Shown here: in pieces, positions 55,233-63,523 of the stretch
Layout: each line of letters starts with the position of its first letter
Position numbering within the stretch: position 1 is the stretch's first letter
NCBI RefSeq assembly: GCF_900104145.1
Contig: NZ_FNLB01000006.1
Location: 2,678,501 to 2,742,500 of the forward strand
From: Pseudovibrio sp. Tun.PSC04-5.I4
GTDB lineage: Bacteria > Pseudomonadota > Alphaproteobacteria > Rhizobiales > Stappiaceae
Direction: 5' to 3'
DNA length: 64,000 bases
Notes under the pieces: generated by a model
Database searches by the model: none
Seen by the model: only the letters and a program-made list of their open reading frames with translations
Told to the model about the DNA's origin: nothing
Position numbers and translations under genes: made by a program

Positions 55233-56318
55233 ATGGCCGTTGAGACAGACAACTTGAAATTCCTCGTGGGACCGAGAGATGTTCTCGGTTCTGCTGCAGA
55301 CAATCCCCTGGATGATCTTGAAGATGAGATCATCGCGTTTATTGATGCTGCGGAGGCCACTCTCAACATAGCCATTCAAGAAATTGACAATAAACGCATA
55401 ACCAACGCAATTATCAACGCAAAGCGGCGCGGCGTGCGGGTGCGCGTGGTATCCGAGGCGGATTACTTAAGTGTGGATGAACCTGCTGATGATCCGCATA
55501 CAAGTGACCCCCGTGTTGAAAACGAGATCAACCGGCAGCTTCATGCAGCTTTGCTGCGCTCTAAGGTTTGGGTTCGAACCGATTTTAACCCACGGATATT
55601 CCACCAGAAATTTATCATTCGCGATGGAACGGCTGTGCTTACAGGCTCCACGAACTTCACAGAAACCGGCACACATCGGAACCTGAACCACCTTCTGATT
55701 GTCAAAAACGAGGATGTCGCGAAGATCTTTGAGCGGGAATTTCGTGAGATAAAGAAGGGGAGATTTGGCCGTTACAGCGTTGATGAAGGCGAAACTGAGA
55801 ATACACCCAAGGAAGTGATTGTTGACGACATCCGGGTGAAGGTTTGTTTTGCCCCAGACCATGCGCCGGAGATGGAAGTCACCAAACAGATGACGAAAGC
55901 TAAGGAACGCGTGGACTTCGCCATTTTCACCTTCTCCAAAAGCTCCGGCATTGATGATGCCATGTTGCTGTTGATGGAAGCAGGGCGGAAGGTGCGCGGA
56001 GCACTAGACGCGCGGCAAGGTGGACAGGATTGGGCGGCGACACGTCCGCTTGCTGATGCGGGTGCGGATCTCCATTTCGTGCGCGGGTCGAGCAAAATAG
56101 GCAAGCTGCATCATAAGCTTATGGTGATTGACGATAGTGTCATGATTGTCGGAAGCTTCAACTACACGGGACCTGCAAACCGATTTAACGATGAGAATAT
56201 CGTGGTTCTGGGAGATTCCACAGTGCCAACAGAGAACCAAAAGCGGTTTGCGCTGGCGGCCCGGCAGGAGATTGACCGGATCATCAATGACCATGGTGAG
56301 CAGATCCGGGTTACGTAA
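55233..56318 (+). CDS. Phospholipase D-like protein with two HKD motifs
   Basis: A 361-aa phospholipase D superfamily protein, cytoplasmic by sequence (no signal peptide). The two catalytic HxKx4D motifs are FHQKFIIRDGTAVLTGSTNF near residue 126 and LHHKLMVIDDSVMIVGSFNY near residue 290. Each is followed by the GS/N-F-T segment typical of this superfamily. Such two-HKD proteins include nucleases and phospholipases; the substrate is not evident. A good ribosome-binding site (GGGAGGG) precedes the ATG. Downstream of endonuclease I on the same strand, possibly cotranscribed. Confidence 0.85.
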   Translation: MAVETDNLKFLVGPRDVLGSAADNPLDDLEDEIIAFIDAAEATLNIAIQEIDNKRITNAIINAKRRGVRVRVVSEADYLSVDEPADDPHTSDPRVENEINRQLHAALLRSKVWVRTDFNPRIFHQKFIIRDGTAVLTGSTNFTETGTHRNLNHLLIVKNEDVAKIFEREFREIKKGRFGRYSVDEGETENTPKEVIVDDIRVKVCFAPDHAPEMEVTKQMTKAKERVDFAIFTFSKSSGIDDAMLLLMEAGRKVRGALDARQGGQDWAATRPLADAGADLHFVRGSSKIGKLHHKLMVIDDSVMIVGSFNYTGPANRFNDENIVVLGDSTVPTENQKRFALAARQEIDRIINDHGEQIRVT

Positions 56319-56347
56319 ATCCAGAATTGCGCTACGCAAATACGTGA

Positions 56348-56369
56348 ATGGTTATTATTTGGTAACCAT
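56348..56369. promoter_or_regulatory. Inverted repeat upstream of xerC
   Basis: ATGGTTA-TTATTTGG-TAACCAT, perfect 7-nt arms, about 30 nt before the xerC start codon and 30 nt after the PLD gene. No T-run follows, so it is more likely an operator than a terminator. Confidence 0.4.
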
Positions 56370-56399
56370 TCCGCTAGGATTCACCCCTACACTTTCCGC

Positions 56400-57359
56400 A
56401 TGGCAAATTCCTTAGATAGCGGCGAAAACCTGCTGATCATCTGCAAACCAGATATCTCAGCAGCGATTGAAGACTGGATTGATCATCTCGGTTCCGAACG
56501 GCGATTGGCCGAACGAACACTGGAAGCCTATGAACGCGACATCCGCCAGTTCCTCAAATTCATGACGAGTTATGAAGGGGAACCGGTTGCCATAAAACAC
56601 CTTGAGTCCTTGAAACCAAACGACTTTCGCGGTTTCCTCGCAACCCGGCGACGGGATGGAGCACAGACACGAACACTGGCGCGCGGACTGGCTGGCATCC
56701 GCTCCTTCCTCTCATTTCTAGAGGAGCGCGGCGAGGTAAATGCTGCTGGAGCAAGTGCTGTGCGTACTCCGCGTATTCCACGTAGCTTGCCAAAGCCTAT
56801 TCCAGTTGAGGAAGCCAAGGCGATCGTCAGCAGTGACCTTTCCTTTGAGGACACGCCTTGGGTGGAAACCCGCAATGCAGCTGTGTTTACAATACTTTAC
56901 GGGTGTGGATTACGTATTTCTGAGGCACTTTCACTTACTCCGGCATCCGCACCTAAAGGTGGCGATAAGTCCATTCGCATTCGTGGAAAGGGCAACAAAG
57001 AGCGGATCGTTCCGGTTCTGCCTATCGTCGTCGAGGCCATCGACGCCTACAAAGAGCAATGTCCCTTTGACCTTTCGGCAAACTCCTCATTATTCCGGGG
57101 GGTTAGAGGTGGTCCGTTGAATGCACGGATGATTCAGCTGGCCATGCAGAAGATCCGCGGCGCTCTTGGTTTGCCGGATACAGCAACACCTCATGCTCTG
57201 CGCCATTCCTTTGCGACGCATCTGCTTTCTGAGGGCGGAGATTTGCGAAGCATTCAGGAACTGCTGGGCCACGCTAGCCTTTCAACCACGCAAATCTATA
57301 CGGAAGTGAACAGCGCTCGCCTGCTGGACGCCTACGACAAAGCACATCCTCGTCGTTGA
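56400..57359 (+). CDS. xerC: Tyrosine recombinase XerC
   Basis: Site-specific recombinase of 319 aa that resolves chromosome dimers at dif with XerD. The N-terminal SAM-like core-binding domain covers residues 20-105 (TLEAYERDIRQFLKFM). The catalytic domain carries the full set: Arg in GLRISEAL, Lys in IRGKGNKERIVPV, HALRHSFATHL, LGHASLSTTQIYTEV with the nucleophile tyrosine. Start ATG 56400, without a clear ribosome-binding site. Its location near priA is typical of the group, so it is the housekeeping Xer, not a mobile-element integrase. Confidence 0.93.
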   Translation: MANSLDSGENLLIICKPDISAAIEDWIDHLGSERRLAERTLEAYERDIRQFLKFMTSYEGEPVAIKHLESLKPNDFRGFLATRRRDGAQTRTLARGLAGIRSFLSFLEERGEVNAAGASAVRTPRIPRSLPKPIPVEEAKAIVSSDLSFEDTPWVETRNAAVFTILYGCGLRISEALSLTPASAPKGGDKSIRIRGKGNKERIVPVLPIVVEAIDAYKEQCPFDLSANSSLFRGVRGGPLNARMIQLAMQKIRGALGLPDTATPHALRHSFATHLLSEGGDLRSIQELLGHASLSTTQIYTEVNSARLLDAYDKAHPRR

Positions 57360-57425
57360 TAGTGTAGCTCACGCACGATCACCTGCTTGATCTCATGAGG
57401 GAGATCCCCTAGGGTTTGAGACGTG

Positions 57426-57508
57426 AAACGGGGTGCCTACAGCAGCTATGCTGGGGCTGAGATTATACTCGATGAACCTGATCTGGATAATGCCAGCGAA
57501 GGGAGCAC
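57426..57508 (+). ncRNA. TPP riboswitch (THI element)
   Basis: The conserved TPP aptamer is plain: ACGGGGTGCC at the 5' stem, GGGGCTGAGATTATAC, then GAACCTGATCTGGATAATGC with CAGCGAAGGGA. It lies about 90 nt before thiM. No terminator hairpin with a T-run follows, so control is probably by hiding the thiM ribosome-binding site (GAGGAAAAT-ATG) when TPP is bound. Confidence 0.96.
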
Positions 57509-57595
57509 TCACAATATGTTCTGGTTCGGTAATCCTAAAGCCGCACAAAGCCTTGGAACAATTGCTCTCTTTCGCCTAACAAGACCGAGGAAAAT

Positions 57596-58408
57596 ATGGG
57601 TCCTGTCGAAAGCGCTTGCGCAACTCTTTCTGCTATTCGTGAAAACAGTCCACTCGTTCACAATATGACGAATATTGTAGTCGCGAACACCACGGCCAAT
57701 GCCCTACTTGCACTGGGCGCTTCCCCTGCCATGGTTGATGGACCTGAAGAAGCACCAGAGCTAGCGAGCGTGGCAGGCGCGCTTGTGGTGAATGTGGGAA
57801 CTGTCACCCCTGCTCAAGCAGAAGCTATGAAGTTGGCAACAGCCGCCGCGCACAAAGCTGGCCGACCTTGGGTGCTGGATCCTGTAGCCGTTGGTGCCCT
57901 CACCTTCCGTACAAAACTGGCTATTGAGCTGCTTGAGAACAAGCCTAGTGTTATTCGCGGGAATGCTTCTGAAATCATGGCGTTAGCAGGACAAGGCAGT
58001 GGAGGCAAAGGCGTTGATAGCACCGATAGTTCCGATGCGGCACTTGCCAGCGCGAAGAGTTTAGCAAAACACACTGGTGCTGTTGTGGTTGTTTCCGGCC
58101 CTATTGATTTCATCACGGATGGCAAGCGGACTGCGCAGGTTGAAAACGGCGATGCCATGATGCCTTATGTCACCGGACTTGGTTGCACGGCTACGGCGCT
58201 CACAGGCGCGACTTTAGCAGTTTGCGACGACCCCTTTGATGCAGCTATTCACGCAATGGTTTACCTCGGTGTTGTTGGGGAAATTGCGGCGAAGGAAACG
58301 GCTGGTCCCGCAAGCTTGCAACTAGACATCATTAACGGCCTTTACCAATTGAACAACGACATTATTGAAACGACAGCGCGAGTGAAAATGCATGAAGCCG
58401 TTGCTTGA
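57596..58408 (+). CDS. thiM: Hydroxyethylthiazole kinase
   Basis: Phosphorylates hydroxyethylthiazole for thiamine salvage; 270 aa. Visible: VHNMTNIVVANTTANALLAL near residue 21, the core PWVLDPVAVGA, RGNASEIMAL near 122, and the catalytic GLGCTATALTGA near 198. Good GAGGAAAAT ribosome-binding site, under the TPP riboswitch. It overlaps thiE by 17 nt. Confidence 0.95.
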   Translation: MGPVESACATLSAIRENSPLVHNMTNIVVANTTANALLALGASPAMVDGPEEAPELASVAGALVVNVGTVTPAQAEAMKLATAAAHKAGRPWVLDPVAVGALTFRTKLAIELLENKPSVIRGNASEIMALAGQGSGGKGVDSTDSSDAALASAKSLAKHTGAVVVVSGPIDFITDGKRTAQVENGDAMMPYVTGLGCTATALTGATLAVCDDPFDAAIHAMVYLGVVGEIAAKETAGPASLQLDIINGLYQLNNDIIETTARVKMHEAVA

Positions 58409-59033
58409 TCTTTCAGTCTATCTGGTTCTGGGGCCACAAGACTGTCCCGGACAAGACCCCGTTGATGTGGCTGTTGCTTCTGCCAAAAGCGGGGCCACTG
58501 TTGTGCAGCTGCGCGATAAGACCGGCACCACGCGTGATCAAATCCAGCTGGCAGAACGGCTGATGGCGGCCCTGAAGCCGCTGAATGTGCCGCTGATCAT
58601 CAATGATCGTGTTGACGTCGCTCTCGCAGTTGATGCGGATGGTGTACATGTTGGGCAAGACGACATGGATGCAACCAAGGTACGCGAGTTGATAGGCCCG
58701 GACAAGTTCCTCGGTTTATCTGTAAGCACTCAGGGTCAGTTAGATTCAGCAAACATTGAAGCCTGTGATTACCTTGGCATTGGCGCTTGCTACCCAACAA
58801 ACAGCAAGGACGATGCTGCGGATGTTGGAATGCAGAACTTTTGCCACCTATCTGAACAAGCCAAACTCCCTGTTGTGGGCATTGGGGGAATCTCCCTTGC
58901 CAATGCAGGTGAAGTTATCGCGAGTGGCTCAGATGGTGTGGCAGTGATTTCAGCAATTTGTGGGGCTTCAGATGTTTCTGAGGCAACGAAAGAACTTAGA
59001 TCTATCATTGCTTCAGCAAAAGACCTTAGGTGA
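58392..59033 (+). CDS. thiE: Thiamine phosphate synthase
   Basis: Joins the pyrimidine and thiazole halves to make thiamine phosphate; 213 aa. Signature ATVVQLRDKTGTTRDQIQLA near 36-55, the metal/diphosphate region LIINDRVDVALAVDADGVHV, GIGACYPTNSKDDAADVG and VVGIGGISLANAG. The usual GPVFPTxTK loop is altered to GACYPTNSK. With thiM and the riboswitch it forms a salvage operon; no thiC or thiG is present here. Confidence 0.93.
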   Translation: MKPLLDLSVYLVLGPQDCPGQDPVDVAVASAKSGATVVQLRDKTGTTRDQIQLAERLMAALKPLNVPLIINDRVDVALAVDADGVHVGQDDMDATKVRELIGPDKFLGLSVSTQGQLDSANIEACDYLGIGACYPTNSKDDAADVGMQNFCHLSEQAKLPVVGIGGISLANAGEVIASGSDGVAVISAICGASDVSEATKELRSIIASAKDLR

Positions 59034-59112
59034 TAGGAAAAAACACGCATTTACTCCTCGCTGAGCCTATCTACATTGATATATGAGAGGACTAGGCGGG
59101 GAGCTTTTAGTC

Positions 59113-59547
59113 ATGACACTGAGACAGATAACACTAGCTTGCATGTTACTTGGCGGTTTTGTGCCTTATGCTTCAGTAGCCGAAGCTCAGCAAGCCTGCG
59201 AAATTCGAAAATCGGAAATGCTTGAGCTGGGTAATTGGGAGAACCCCAAAGCCGCTCTCAATGAACTGACTTCAGTTGAAGTCGAAGGCTACTGCATTGA
59301 CGATAAACTTGCAGTGAGAGCCCGAGTTTACACAAGTTGCTCTCCACGAGATTGCAAATGGGGTTGGGCCCCCGGACAATTGAGTTTCAGTGGTGTTTTG
59401 ACGTTCAGATTTGGCGGTTTTTTCAAAGCACAACATGTTGAACTTCGACCTATGGGGCAGAGAATTCAAGCTTACGTTCGCACTGAAAGCCATGACCCGA
59501 CAATCCAAACAAAGACACGCAGCTATATTTTAGTGCAGAGTGAATGA
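59113..59547 (+). CDS. Unknown secreted cysteine-containing protein
   Basis: I do not recognise this protein. ATG 59113, preceded by GGGGAG, opens a signal peptide (MTLRQITLACMLLGGFVPYA, cleavage near AEA-QQ), giving 144 aa. The mature part has cysteines in QQACEIR, GYCIDD and TSCSPRDCKWGWAPGQLS, probably forming disulfides, and a beta-rich C-terminus (LTFRFGGFFKAQHVELRP). It sits alone between thiE and the glycosyltransferase. Confidence 0.7.
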   Translation: MTLRQITLACMLLGGFVPYASVAEAQQACEIRKSEMLELGNWENPKAALNELTSVEVEGYCIDDKLAVRARVYTSCSPRDCKWGWAPGQLSFSGVLTFRFGGFFKAQHVELRPMGQRIQAYVRTESHDPTIQTKTRSYILVQSE

Positions 59548-59577
59548 TATTGTAACCACCGTCTAGTCAGGAAGAGT

Positions 59578-59609
59578 ATTTTCTATTTATGCATGCGTAA
59601 ATAGAAAAT
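59578..59609. promoter_or_regulatory. Perfect 12-bp inverted repeat over the glycosyltransferase start
   Basis: ATTTTCTATTTA-TGCATGCG-TAAATAGAAAAT. The right arm ends in the AT of the first possible ATG (59608). It could be an operator, or an RNA hairpin that hides that start and favours the second ATG at 59626. No T-run follows. Confidence 0.65.
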
Positions 59610-60387
59610 GCCAAACGGTAAGAAAATGCGATTTCGTTATTTTGCAGTAAATCTGGTAGATCACATTGAAAGACGTAATAATATTCTTTCTCAGTGTGAA
59701 AAATGGGCTATCCCAATCGAGGTGTTTGAAGCTGTTACTCCTCAAACACTTGATCGCTGCGATTACCAATACGATCCGGACCGTACAATTTCACAAATTG
59801 GACGAGGTTTATCCAAATCGGAAATTGCATGCGGAATGAGCCACATCTCACTTTGGCAACGACTCCTTGATGATAACAACTCTGATGCATATGTAATTTT
59901 TGAAGATGATATCAGCATCAAAAGCGACATCCCAAAACTGCTTGAGTCTATAGATTTTACCGAAATTGATATGCTCAGGCTTTATGGAGGTCGTGTTGGG
60001 AAGAGTATGACGGTACAAACGCTAAATGACCGGCTTTCGATTGTAAAATGTGCACAGGGCCTCACCGGAACTGTCGCATACGTAATCACCAAACGAGCCA
60101 CAAATAAACTGATCCCCTACTGCAATACCTTTCAAGCGCCTATTGATACGATGTATGACAGATCTTACGATCATGGTGTTCCTATTTACGCAGCTCTCCC
60201 CTTTCCCGTTGCTATCGCACAATCCTCAACGCAGACCAACATTTTCAGTTCAACAATTTCTGCAAATATTTCTGAAAAAAAGAGGGAAGTAGAGCCTAGC
60301 GTACGACAGCTTATTACTCGCCTGCTTTACAGAACCAAATGGAGCCTGCAAAAGCGATACGCTGAATATAAACTTTTCAGAAACTGA
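59608..60387 (+). CDS. Glycosyltransferase family 25 (LPS/LOS biosynthesis type)
   Basis: A 259-aa glycosyltransferase, related to LOS galactosyltransferases of the LgtB/Lex2B kind. It opens FRYFAVNLVDHIERRNNIL, has GLSKSEIACGMSHISLWQRL near 72-91 and the donor/metal motif VIFEDDI near 101. The acceptor is unknown. Two starts are possible: ATG 59608 (inside the inverted repeat) or ATG 59626, which fits the family N-terminus (MRFRYFAVNL). AT-rich codon use and isolated position suggest transfer from elsewhere. A bidirectional terminator follows. Confidence 0.83.
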   Translation: MPNGKKMRFRYFAVNLVDHIERRNNILSQCEKWAIPIEVFEAVTPQTLDRCDYQYDPDRTISQIGRGLSKSEIACGMSHISLWQRLLDDNNSDAYVIFEDDISIKSDIPKLLESIDFTEIDMLRLYGGRVGKSMTVQTLNDRLSIVKCAQGLTGTVAYVITKRATNKLIPYCNTFQAPIDTMYDRSYDHGVPIYAALPFPVAIAQSSTQTNIFSSTISANISEKKREVEPSVRQLITRLLYRTKWSLQKRYAEYKLFRN

Positions 60388-60422
60388 AAAAAGCCGCTTC
60401 AGTTTCCTGACGCGGCTTTCTC
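60387..60422. terminator. Bidirectional terminator between glycosyltransferase and lpdA
   Basis: The stem AAAGCCGC..CAG/CTG..GCGGCTTT with a TTTC loop is flanked by an A-run on the left and TTTCTCG on the right. It serves the convergent genes ending at 60387 and 60442. Confidence 0.8.
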
Positions 60423-60441
60423 GTTATACGGAATTTCCAGA

Positions 60442-61845
60442 TTACATATGAATCGGCTTAGAAAATGTTGCCATAGCAGCTTCTTTTACTGCTTCGGACA
60501 TTGTTGGGTGCGCATGACATGTACGACCCAGATCCTCGGAGGATCCGCCAAATTCCATCAGAACACATGCTTCGTGGATCATCTCCCCAGCGCCGTGGCC
60601 GACAATATGAACTCCGAGAACGCGATCTGTGTCCGCATCAGCCAGAACTTTTACGAAACCATCCGTGTGAAGCGTCGCCTTGGCGCGGCCATTCGCTGAG
60701 AATGGGAACTTGCCAGACTTGTACTTAACACCAGCAGCTTTCAGTTCTTCTTCAGTTTTGCCAACGCTTGCAACTTCAGGGGATGTGTAAACAACACCTG
60801 GGATGACATCGTAGTTGACGTGTCCAGCCTGCCCAGAAAGCATCTCAGCAAGGGCAACGCCTTCATCTTCAGCTTTATGCGCGAGCATAGGACCCACAAT
60901 CACATCACCAATTGCGTAGACACCGTCTACGTTGGTTTTATAATGCCCATCCGTTTTCACACGGCCACGTTCGTCCAGCTCAACACCCGCTTCAGCAAGA
61001 CCAAGGCCCTCTGTGTATGGGCGGCGACCAATGGCGACGAGAACAACATCTGCTTCCAGCGTAACAGCAGCAGCTTCACCTGCAGCTGGCTCAACAGTGA
61101 CTTCAAGTGCACGGCCTTTTTTCTGAACGCCGGTTACTTTGGAAGACAGCTTGAAGGTCAGGCCCTGCTTCTTAAGCATACGCTGGAACTGCTTGGAAAC
61201 GTCAGCATCCATTGGGCCAAGGATCTTGTCCATGAACTCAACAAAGGTAACCTGAGTACCTAAACGGGCGTAAACTGACCCCAGCTCAAGACCAATCACG
61301 CCTGCGCCGACAACAACCATGCGGTTTGGAACTTTTTCCAGCTCAAGCGCACCAGTTGAAGAGACAATTGTTTTTTCGTCGAGTTCTATGCCCGGTAGAG
61401 GCATGACATCAGAACCAGTTGCGATAACGATGTTTTTGGTCTCGACGATAGAAGTGGACCCATCTTCGGCCTTAACTTCAACCTTGCCAGCACCAAGAAC
61501 GCGACCTGTTCCCATATGGGCGTCGATCTTGTTCTTTTTGAAGAGGTAATCGATGCCAGTTACATTGCCGTCGATCACTTTGTCTTTGTGCGCCAGCATT
61601 ACCTTCCAGTCCACTTTTGGCTTGGAAGTTTTAATGCCGAGGGTTTCAAAGTTGTGATTTGCTTCCTCAAACATTTCTGAGGCGTGTAGCAAGGCTTTGG
61701 ATGGGATACAGCCGATATTCAGGCAGGTGCCACCATGCGTCTTGCGCTTTTCAACAACAGCAACTTTCATGCCGAGTTGAGCCGCTTTGATCGCACAAAC
61801 ATAACCGCCAGGGCCTGTTCCAATAACAACGAGATCGTAGGACAT
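60442..61845 (-). CDS. lpdA: Dihydrolipoyl dehydrogenase (E3)
   Basis: FAD/NAD flavoprotein of 467 aa that reoxidises lipoyl groups of 2-oxoacid dehydrogenases. The ATG at 61845 starts MSYDLVVIGTGPGGYVCAIK; the frame is open to 61908. The redox disulfide is in GGTCLNIGCIPSKALL near residue 40, the NAD-binding motif in VVVGAGVIGLELGSVYARLG, and the active-site histidine in CHAHPTMSEA near the C-terminus. Downstream of odhB on the same strand, so this is the odh-associated E3. Confidence 0.96.
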   Translation of the reverse strand: MSYDLVVIGTGPGGYVCAIKAAQLGMKVAVVEKRKTHGGTCLNIGCIPSKALLHASEMFEEANHNFETLGIKTSKPKVDWKVMLAHKDKVIDGNVTGIDYLFKKNKIDAHMGTGRVLGAGKVEVKAEDGSTSIVETKNIVIATGSDVMPLPGIELDEKTIVSSTGALELEKVPNRMVVVGAGVIGLELGSVYARLGTQVTFVEFMDKILGPMDADVSKQFQRMLKKQGLTFKLSSKVTGVQKKGRALEVTVEPAAGEAAAVTLEADVVLVAIGRRPYTEGLGLAEAGVELDERGRVKTDGHYKTNVDGVYAIGDVIVGPMLAHKAEDEGVALAEMLSGQAGHVNYDVIPGVVYTSPEVASVGKTEEELKAAGVKYKSGKFPFSANGRAKATLHTDGFVKVLADADTDRVLGVHIVGHGAGEMIHEACVLMEFGGSSEDLGRTCHAHPTMSEAVKEAAMATFSKPIHM

Positions 61846-61948
61846 TTGCAAATCCCTATTTGTAGAAGGGAGAAGGCTGCAACAACCGATTTGTGCGCCA
61901 ATCTCCACCTAAAGCAAATGTGCCCGGACTGTGCCGGGCACGTTTATA

Positions 61949-63457
61949 TTAAAGGTCCAAAATCAGACGTTGAGGATCTTCAAGGCTCTCTTTAACGCGA
62001 ACAAGGAACGTCACCGCTTCCTTGCCGTCCACGATACGGTGATCGTAGGACAGGGCCAGATACATCATCGGACGGATTTCCACCTGACCGTTGATTGCAA
62101 CTGGGCGCTCCTGAATTTTGTGCATGCCGAGGATACCGGACTGCGGTGCATTCAGGATTGGAGAAGACATCAGGGAACCGTAAACACCGCCATTAGAAAC
62201 GGTAAATGTGCCACCCTGCATATCCGCCATGGAAAGTTTGCCGTCCCGACCCTTACGACCGAGATTGCCGATTTCTTTTTCGATCTCAGCAATAGACATC
62301 TGGTCTGCATCGCGAACCACAGGAACCACGAGACCCTTCGGTGTGCCAACAGCAACGCCGATGTGTGCGTAGTTTTTGTAGATAATGTCAGTGCCGTCAA
62401 TCTCAGCGTTTAAAGTTGGAATTTCTTTAAGAGCATGGGTGATTGCTTTGGTGAAGAAGCCCATGAAGCCAAGCTTTACGCCGTGCTTCTTCTCAAAAAT
62501 ATCCTTGTACTGCTTGCGCAGGTCCATGATCGGCTTCATGTCCACTTCGTTGTAAGTGGTCAGCATAGCCGCTGCGTTCTGTGCATCTTTCAGGCGGCGC
62601 GCGATAGTCTGGCGCAGCCTGGTCATGCGAACACGCTCTTCGCGAACTTCGTCAGTTGGAGCCGATACTGCACGAACAGCGACCGGTGCAGCTGCAGGAG
62701 CTGGAGTAGCATTCGCGCCCGCAGCAAGTGCTGCAAGAACGTCGCCCTTCAGAACCTGACCGCGTTTGCCGAAGCCGGCAACCTGACCAGCAGACAAGCC
62801 TTTCTCAGCCATCATCTTTGCTGCAGACGGAGCTGCTGGCATGTTTGTGCTGGAAACGGCTGGCGCTGGAGCTGCCACTGCAGGCGCAGAAGCTGCAACA
62901 GCAGCGCCTTCACCCTTGGCGATTTTACAGAGCAAGTTGCCCGGTTCTACAGTCGCGCCAGTTGCCTGTGCAATTTCAACGACAGTACCGGATACAGGGC
63001 TTGGAACTTCCTGCGCAGCTTTATCTGTTTCCAGCTCAACGAGGATTTGGTCAGCTTTAACCGTATCGCCAACTTTAACAGACCATTCGCCAACTTCAGC
63101 TTCGGTCACGCTTTCACCAGCTTGCGGAACCAACACTTCAACAGTTTCAACGGCAGCTGCAGGAGCTGCCTTTGCTGTTGGTGCGGCTTTTGCAGCAGGA
63201 GCGGATACAGCACCAGCGGCACCTTCCAAGATTGAGCCCAAGAGAGCCCCAACTTCGACAGTTTCGCCTTCTTTAACATCAATGCTGTCCAGTCTGCCGG
63301 ATACAGACGCAGGCACTTCAACTGTTACCTTATCTGTTTCAAGCTCAACCAGTGGCTCGTCTACATTCACCGCATCGCCCGGCTTCTTAAACCATTGAGC
63401 GATTGTTGCTTCGGTTACGGATTCACCCAGTACGGGCACTCGAATTTCCGTCGCCAT
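61949..63457 (-). CDS. odhB: 2-oxoglutarate dehydrogenase E2 (dihydrolipoyl succinyltransferase) with two lipoyl domains
   Basis: TCA-cycle acyltransferase of 502 aa; ATG 63457 (MATEIRVPVLGESVTEATIA). Two lipoyl domains are evident, each with its lipoylated lysine: ETDKVTVEV near residue 42 and ETDKAAQEV near residue 143. They are joined by an Ala-Pro-rich linker, followed by an E3-binding domain (near 210-245, AAPSAAKMMAEKGLSAGQVA) and the catalytic domain with SYDHRIVDGKEAVTFL near 470. E. coli SucB and many rhizobial forms have one lipoyl domain. It lies 66 nt after odhA. Confidence 0.95.
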   Translation of the reverse strand: MATEIRVPVLGESVTEATIAQWFKKPGDAVNVDEPLVELETDKVTVEVPASVSGRLDSIDVKEGETVEVGALLGSILEGAAGAVSAPAAKAAPTAKAAPAAAVETVEVLVPQAGESVTEAEVGEWSVKVGDTVKADQILVELETDKAAQEVPSPVSGTVVEIAQATGATVEPGNLLCKIAKGEGAAVAASAPAVAAPAPAVSSTNMPAAPSAAKMMAEKGLSAGQVAGFGKRGQVLKGDVLAALAAGANATPAPAAAPVAVRAVSAPTDEVREERVRMTRLRQTIARRLKDAQNAAAMLTTYNEVDMKPIMDLRKQYKDIFEKKHGVKLGFMGFFTKAITHALKEIPTLNAEIDGTDIIYKNYAHIGVAVGTPKGLVVPVVRDADQMSIAEIEKEIGNLGRKGRDGKLSMADMQGGTFTVSNGGVYGSLMSSPILNAPQSGILGMHKIQERPVAINGQVEIRPMMYLALSYDHRIVDGKEAVTFLVRVKESLEDPQRLILDL

Positions 63458-63523
63458 GTCTCTATCTCTTTTCGTTTCAGGGCCCCTAAAAGGCCTGTCG
63501 GACTTCACCTGATTACGATGTAT

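Noticed and set aside
56400..57359. Integrase of a mobile element.
   Set aside because: Length, motifs and position near priA fit housekeeping XerC; no att duplication or phage genes are near.
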